A stretch of DNA of 9,523 bases from Treponema sp. (GTDB lineage Bacteria; Spirochaetota; Spirochaetia; Treponematales; Treponemataceae), in the NCBI GenBank assembly GCA_017613485.1, contig JAGADS010000004.1:1-9523 (forward strand). The letters are read 5' to 3'. The translations under genes were made by a program, and so were the position numbers. Below the pieces are notes generated by a model, which saw only the letters and a list, made by a program, of their open reading frames with translations, made no database searches and had not been told where the DNA came from. This document shows, in pieces, positions 6,501-9,523 of the stretch (positions within the stretch are counted from its first letter, which is position 1; each line of letters starts with the position of its first letter).

Positions 6501-6900
6501 TATTTCAAAAGAAGTTTTGGAATGGGAACGTTTTGCTGAAATGGATTACATCACGGCTAATCATCTCGACAAAACACTTTACCCAAAGCAGATGGAAATA
6601 ATTTGCTATCACTGCCAGCAATGTGCGGAAAAGTATCTAAAGGCTCTTTTAGACTATCTTGGATATGAAATTGAAAAAACTCATGATTTAGGTAATCTTG
6701 CAAATACTATTTCTGAAAAAGTCTTAGTTCCTCAAGATGTTTTGATTTCTTGTGCAAAACTTACTCAATATGGTGTAAAAATTCGCTATCCGCAAGAATT
6801 TGAGATGACAGACAATCATGTAAAAGCAGCGATTAACGATATGGAAAAAGTTAGACAATGGTGTAGAAGTCAGATTCATAATATTGAAACGAATCCTTAA
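6490..6900 (+). CDS. HEPN-domain protein paired with MNT
   Basis: This 136-residue, mainly helical protein belongs to the HEPN family (PF05168/COG2250 type). Recognisable stretches are the N-terminal WERFAEMDYITA, the core IICYHCQQCAEKYLKALLDY (37-56), KTHDL (63-67) and IRYPQEF (98-104), followed by a last helix. In related pairs the HEPN protein is the toxin or effector, often an RNase using R-x4-6-H. Here I find no such spacing: R99 to H110 has ten residues between, and R126 to H130 has three. Ribonuclease activity is therefore uncertain, and a different role or binding-only function is possible. I chose the ATG at 6490, since GAGGGAG (6474-6480) lies 9 bases upstream. An in-frame ATG at 6463 has no ribosome site and would add nine non-conserved residues. 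The gene overlaps MNT by 11 bases, suggesting translational coupling. Confidence 0.85.
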   Translation: MSDDISKEVLEWERFAEMDYITANHLDKTLYPKQMEIICYHCQQCAEKYLKALLDYLGYEIEKTHDLGNLANTISEKVLVPQDVLISCAKLTQYGVKIRYPQEFEMTDNHVKAAINDMEKVRQWCRSQIHNIETNP

Positions 6901-6925
6901 TAAAAAATCACAGCTGAAAGTTTTC

Positions 6926-7705
6926 CTAAAGCAGGATGGCTCCGGCCAGAACAAGGCCTCCAATCAATATGAACAGGACATCGTAGAAATGCATCTTATA
7001 TGTTTTTGTGCAGCATGCTCTTGTGCGAAGATAAAAACCACGTAACTCAGCGGCGGTTGCAGTGGATTCAATTTTACGCACGGAAGAAATCAAAAGAGGA
7101 AAACACAACGGCAGAATCATCCCGAATTTCTTGAATGGATTTTTCACCTCAAAATCAACTCCCCTTGCCTGCTGAGACTCAATGATTCCACTCATCTCCA
7201 CAGAGAAAACCGGGATAAAACGTATTGCACTTGTAAACGTAAACGCAAACTTATACGGAATGTGTAGATACTTTACCATTGCATTGGAAAGATCATTAAG
7301 ATTTGTAACGGAGATTAAAATTGAAAGAGGCAATGTTGCACCGATAAGCCTGAGTACAAGAAGAAGGCCTTTTTGAACCGCAACATCAGTGATTGCAAAG
7401 CTGCCTATCTTGAACAGGGGCTCTCCAGTCCTTATTACAAGCACCTGAAGGACAAACAGGAAAACTGACATTTTGACAAGCCCCTTGAGGATGCCAAGTG
7501 TTCTCCTTAAAAGACCGTTCCCGTTTTTGCCAGAGTTTCCTATAACTGCCATAAGAATATTGAAGACAAGTATGCCGCAAAGATAATAGAAATTTGATGA
7601 GCAGAATGAAGCCGCACAAATCAAGATTGAGACAAGGATTTTTACAAGCGGGTGCATTTTATGGAGTATGGACTGTCCTGGTAAATAATCTAAGAAACCT
7701 TTCAT
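6926..7705 (-). CDS. ecfT: ECF transporter transmembrane protein EcfT
   Basis: This 259-residue membrane protein is the T component of an energy-coupling-factor vitamin importer (PF02361, CbiQ/EcfT). It links the ATPases to the substrate-binding S component. Hydrophobic segments lie at about 20-55, 78-91, 110-133, 151-166, 195-208 and 240-259. The coupling-helix signature SQQARGVDF (177-185) is clear, and the second conserved site is AAELRGF (218-224). Family members often have two Ala-Arg-Gly motifs; here the second reads Leu-Arg-Gly. It is the last gene of the minus-strand operon: its ATG follows the ATPase stop after one base, and its ribosome site AGAGGTG (7719-7713) lies inside the end of the ATPase gene. 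It converges on the HEPN gene with 25 bases between stops and no visible terminator. Confidence 0.92.
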   Translation of the reverse strand: MKGFLDYLPGQSILHKMHPLVKILVSILICAASFCSSNFYYLCGILVFNILMAVIGNSGKNGNGLLRRTLGILKGLVKMSVFLFVLQVLVIRTGEPLFKIGSFAITDVAVQKGLLLVLRLIGATLPLSILISVTNLNDLSNAMVKYLHIPYKFAFTFTSAIRFIPVFSVEMSGIIESQQARGVDFEVKNPFKKFGMILPLCFPLLISSVRKIESTATAAELRGFYLRTRACCTKTYKMHFYDVLFILIGGLVLAGAILL

Positions 7706-7706
7706 C

Positions 7707-9482
7707 TTACATCACCTCTTTAATTCTTTTTATCATCTCATCATCAGTAAAAACATCACTGAAACTGTCTCCAAGAAGCATTGACACCTGTGCGATCTGC
7801 GGTGGAAGAAGACGGGCCCTTTCAAGAAGTGTCTTGTTGCCGAGAACAGTCCTTGTCTTATCTTCTGCAAGAATCTCTCCACGGTTCATCACGATGATTG
7901 TCTTTGCAAAATCCAGGACAACCTCCATATCGTGACATACCATGATTACTGTTGTTCCGTTCTTGTTCAGCTCTGCGATTTTTCCCATCACTTCCATGCA
8001 TTCCCTGTAATCAAGTCCGGTGGTCGGTTCATCAAGAATAAGGATCTCCGGGTTGAGTGCGATAAGACATGCAAGGCACAATCTCTGACGCTGGCCACGG
8101 CTCATGTTGAACGGCTCAGTGTCACCGTCAAATCCGAATTCTTCAAGTGTTTGTGCTACACGCTTTTCTATCTCGTCCTGTGGAATGCCGTTGTTCTTTA
8201 AGCTGAATGCAATCTCCTCACGGACTGTTGCACAGCAGATCTGACGGTCCGGATTCTGGAAAAGGAATCCTATGTGTTTTGCAAGCGAGCTGACTTTTTT
8301 ATTTTTTGTATTCTGCCCAAGAACCAGGACATCACCGCTAGAAGGCTTAAGAAGTCCGTTGCACAGTTTTGAGAATGTTGATTTTCCTGCACCGTTTGAT
8401 CCGATGATGGAAATGAAATCACCCTTATTCACTTTTACGTTCAGGTTGTGGACGTTTGCAGTTTCGTTGTAAGAGAATGCGACATTCTGGAATTCAAGGA
8501 CAACATTGTCACCAGAGGAAGATTCCCCGGTCAAGCCGGAGAATGACATGTCAGTACCAGTGCCATTATCAGATTTCATGGCCGTGTCATTATCGGACTT
8601 AATCCGATAATCCTTCTTTGAATCAATCTTTACGACCTTCTTTATAAAATCTGCGGCCTCTTCTGCATTCAGGCAAATCCTGTCCTCAGGCTTCATGCTC
8701 TTTGGCACAAGATTCTCATCTGCCATTTTGGATGTAAGCGTAAGGACACGCGGACAGTTGATGCCGGCTTCCTCCATTTCTCTTTTGTGAGTTAGCGTGC
8801 TTCTGATCTCGCCATAGTGCACACATGTTCCTTTCTCAAGAACAATCAGTTTCTTTACAAACTCACAGAGCAGCATGATTTTCTGCTCAGCGACGACAAT
8901 GGTAATGCCTTTTTCCTCGTTGAGTTTTTTCAGCAGCTTGAATATCTGAACGGAAGATGCAGGGTCAAGCTCGCCTGTAGGTTCATCAAGCACAAGAACA
9001 TCCGGCTCAAGAGCAAGAATAGCGGCAATCACAAGCTTTTGTTTTTGTCCGCCACTCAGGGAAGAAATCTCTTTGTGACGAAGCTCTGTAATGCCTAGAG
9101 TCTCAAGCGAATCAGTAATCCTTTTTTCAATCTGATCAGCTGGAATACCGAAATTCTCCAGGCCAAAAAGAATCTCATCCTCTACAAAATAGCCTGTAAT
9201 CTGGCTTTCGATATCCTGAAACACAGAACCGACTTTCAGGGCAAGCTTTCCCGCGTCAATATCAAAGGTATCTGTTCCATCAACCTTGACGCTTCCGTAA
9301 AAATCCCCCTCGTAATGATGAGGAATAAGACCGTTCAAGCAGTTGCACAAGCTTGTTTTTCCAGCTCCAGATTCACCGATGATTCCTACAAATCCGCCTT
9401 TTTCTATTGTAAGCGAAATATTCTCCAGTGCATTCTTTTTTGAACCGGAATATCTGAATGTCAGTTCCTGTATTTCTATCAT
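7707..9482 (-). CDS. ecfA: ECF transporter ATPase, fused EcfA-EcfA' double domain
   Basis: This 591-residue protein carries both ATPase domains of an ECF importer in one chain. Domain 1 (about 1-230) has Walker A GESGAGKT (36-43), Q89, signature LSGGQ (142-146) and Walker B VLVLDE (162-167), but Q200 (VVAEQK) occupies the switch-histidine position. Domain 2 (about 327-560) has Walker A GSNGAGKS (361-368), Q409, a degenerate signature MSRGQ (460-464), Walker B LILDE (481-485) and H517. The deviations fall in the same composite ATP site, predicting one active and one impaired site. The linker (about 285-325) is rich in Ser, Asp, Gly and Thr and is partly encoded by two palindromic repeats. Fused ATPases are typical of dedicated single-substrate ECF systems. 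The start follows GGAAG in the upstream gene's end. Transported vitamin unknown. Confidence 0.93.
   Translation of the reverse strand: MIEIQELTFRYSGSKKNALENISLTIEKGGFVGIIGESGAGKTSLCNCLNGLIPHHYEGDFYGSVKVDGTDTFDIDAGKLALKVGSVFQDIESQITGYFVEDEILFGLENFGIPADQIEKRITDSLETLGITELRHKEISSLSGGQKQKLVIAAILALEPDVLVLDEPTGELDPASSVQIFKLLKKLNEEKGITIVVAEQKIMLLCEFVKKLIVLEKGTCVHYGEIRSTLTHKREMEEAGINCPRVLTLTSKMADENLVPKSMKPEDRICLNAEEAADFIKKVVKIDSKKDYRIKSDNDTAMKSDNGTGTDMSFSGLTGESSSGDNVVLEFQNVAFSYNETANVHNLNVKVNKGDFISIIGSNGAGKSTFSKLCNGLLKPSSGDVLVLGQNTKNKKVSSLAKHIGFLFQNPDRQICCATVREEIAFSLKNNGIPQDEIEKRVAQTLEEFGFDGDTEPFNMSRGQRQRLCLACLIALNPEILILDEPTTGLDYRECMEVMGKIAELNKNGTTVIMVCHDMEVVLDFAKTIIVMNRGEILAEDKTRTVLGNKTLLERARLLPPQIAQVSMLLGDSFSDVFTDDEMIKRIKEVM
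8521..8548 (+). repeat. 28-base palindromic repeat, copy B, inside ecfA
   Basis: The unit begins GATTCCCCGG and ends GAGAATGACA. Its arms, ATTCCCCGG (8522-8530) and CCGGAGAAT (8536-8544), pair over 9 positions with a single G-T wobble and leave the 5-base loop TCAAG. It resembles the 'gtcattcccgg-cttga-ccgggaat' style of REP-like palindromes found scattered in many bacterial genomes; that family link is from memory and unverified. Read from the minus strand it encodes linker residues 312-321 (MSFSGLTGES) of the fused ATPase. Confidence 0.65.
8585..8612 (-). repeat. 28-base palindromic repeat, copy A, inside ecfA (inverted)
   Basis: Read on the minus strand it begins GATTATCGGA and ends GATAATGACA, the same length and frame of conserved bases as copy B but in the opposite orientation. 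Its arms, ATTATCGGA (8589-8597) and TCCGATAAT (8603-8611), are a perfect 9-base palindrome around CTTAA. It encodes linker residues from about 291 to 300 (DYRIKSDNDT). A further partial duplicate lies between the copies: GTGCCATTATCAGA (8560-8573) matches GTGTCATTATCGGA (8584-8597) at 12 of 14 positions. Confidence 0.65.
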
Positions 9483-9484
9483 GA

Positions 9485-9523
9485 TTATTCTTCCACTATC
9501 TTTTTCTTCATTGCCTTCATCAA
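9485..9523 (-). CDS. C-terminal end of the upstream ECF-operon gene (probable S component)
   Basis: On the minus strand an open frame enters from the right edge and stops at TAA (9487-9485), two bases before the ecfA start. The 12 visible residues are LMKAMKKKIVEE, a basic amphipathic tail. The gene is tightly coupled to ecfA, and its last codons contain the ecfA ribosome site (GGAAG). By position it is the best candidate for the substrate-binding S component of this ECF importer, because S-A-T operons are common. A Lys-rich tail is compatible with a membrane protein ending in the cytoplasm, but twelve residues cannot identify the family or the vitamin. Confidence 0.5.
   Translation of the reverse strand: MMKAMKKKIVEE

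Noticed and set aside
7594..7935. 113-residue plus-strand open frame across the ecfT/ecfA junction
   Set aside because: It is antisense to the well-supported ecfT and ecfA coding regions and shows no domain or ribosome site.
8521..8612. CRISPR-like repeats
   Set aside because: There are only two units, in opposite orientation, inside a conserved ATPase gene, with no spacer periodicity.

Overview
The window looks like a chromosomal segment from a spirochaete, most likely a host-associated Treponema. This rests on the C-terminal tail of a treponeme-style chemotaxis receptor at the left edge, a moderately AT-rich composition, a split methionine synthase and a dedicated ECF transporter with fused ATPases. 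The genus is an inference and species cannot be read from the sequence. I see no rRNA, tRNA, CRISPR array, insertion sequence or riboswitch. No intergenic stretch exceeds about 85 bases.

Left part (1-3411). The end of a methyl-accepting chemotaxis protein (+) converges on a two-gene minus-strand operon. That operon holds a stand-alone MetH reactivation (AdoMet-binding) protein at 2785-3411 and a cobalamin-dependent methionine synthase core at 244-2775. Together they rebuild what a single long MetH does in E. coli, as in the Thermotoga two-subunit arrangement.

Middle (3412-6106). A 74-base divergent promoter region separates the metH operon from a btuF-btuC-btuD-like B12 importer operon (+). 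The importer probably supplies the cofactor that MetH uses. The two promoters appear to share one palindromic -35 box (TTGCAA), each with a 17-base spacer. The btuF start codon lies where transcription should begin, so the message may be leaderless.

Accessory pair (6107-6900). An MNT nucleotidyltransferase and a HEPN protein overlap by 11 bases, the typical arrangement of a toxin-antitoxin-like module. Their promoter is a consensus extended -10 with the same leaderless geometry as btuF. It is surrounded by repeated TTTTGTRAT half-sites that look like an operator. The HEPN protein lacks an evident R-x4-6-H ribonuclease motif.

Right part (6926-9523). A minus-strand ECF (energy-coupling factor) operon holds the end of an unidentified upstream gene (probably the S component), a fused double ATPase (EcfA-EcfA') and EcfT. 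The ATPase has one conserved and one degenerate composite ATP site. The linker between its two ATPase domains is encoded partly by two inverted copies of a 28-base palindromic repeat, which suggests that a mobile repeat was accommodated in-frame inside the gene.

I did not find a wholly unknown multi-gene system. The most noteworthy signals are the repeat-derived linker, the shared -35 divergent promoter, the leaderless promoters, and the MNT-HEPN pair with its putative operator.
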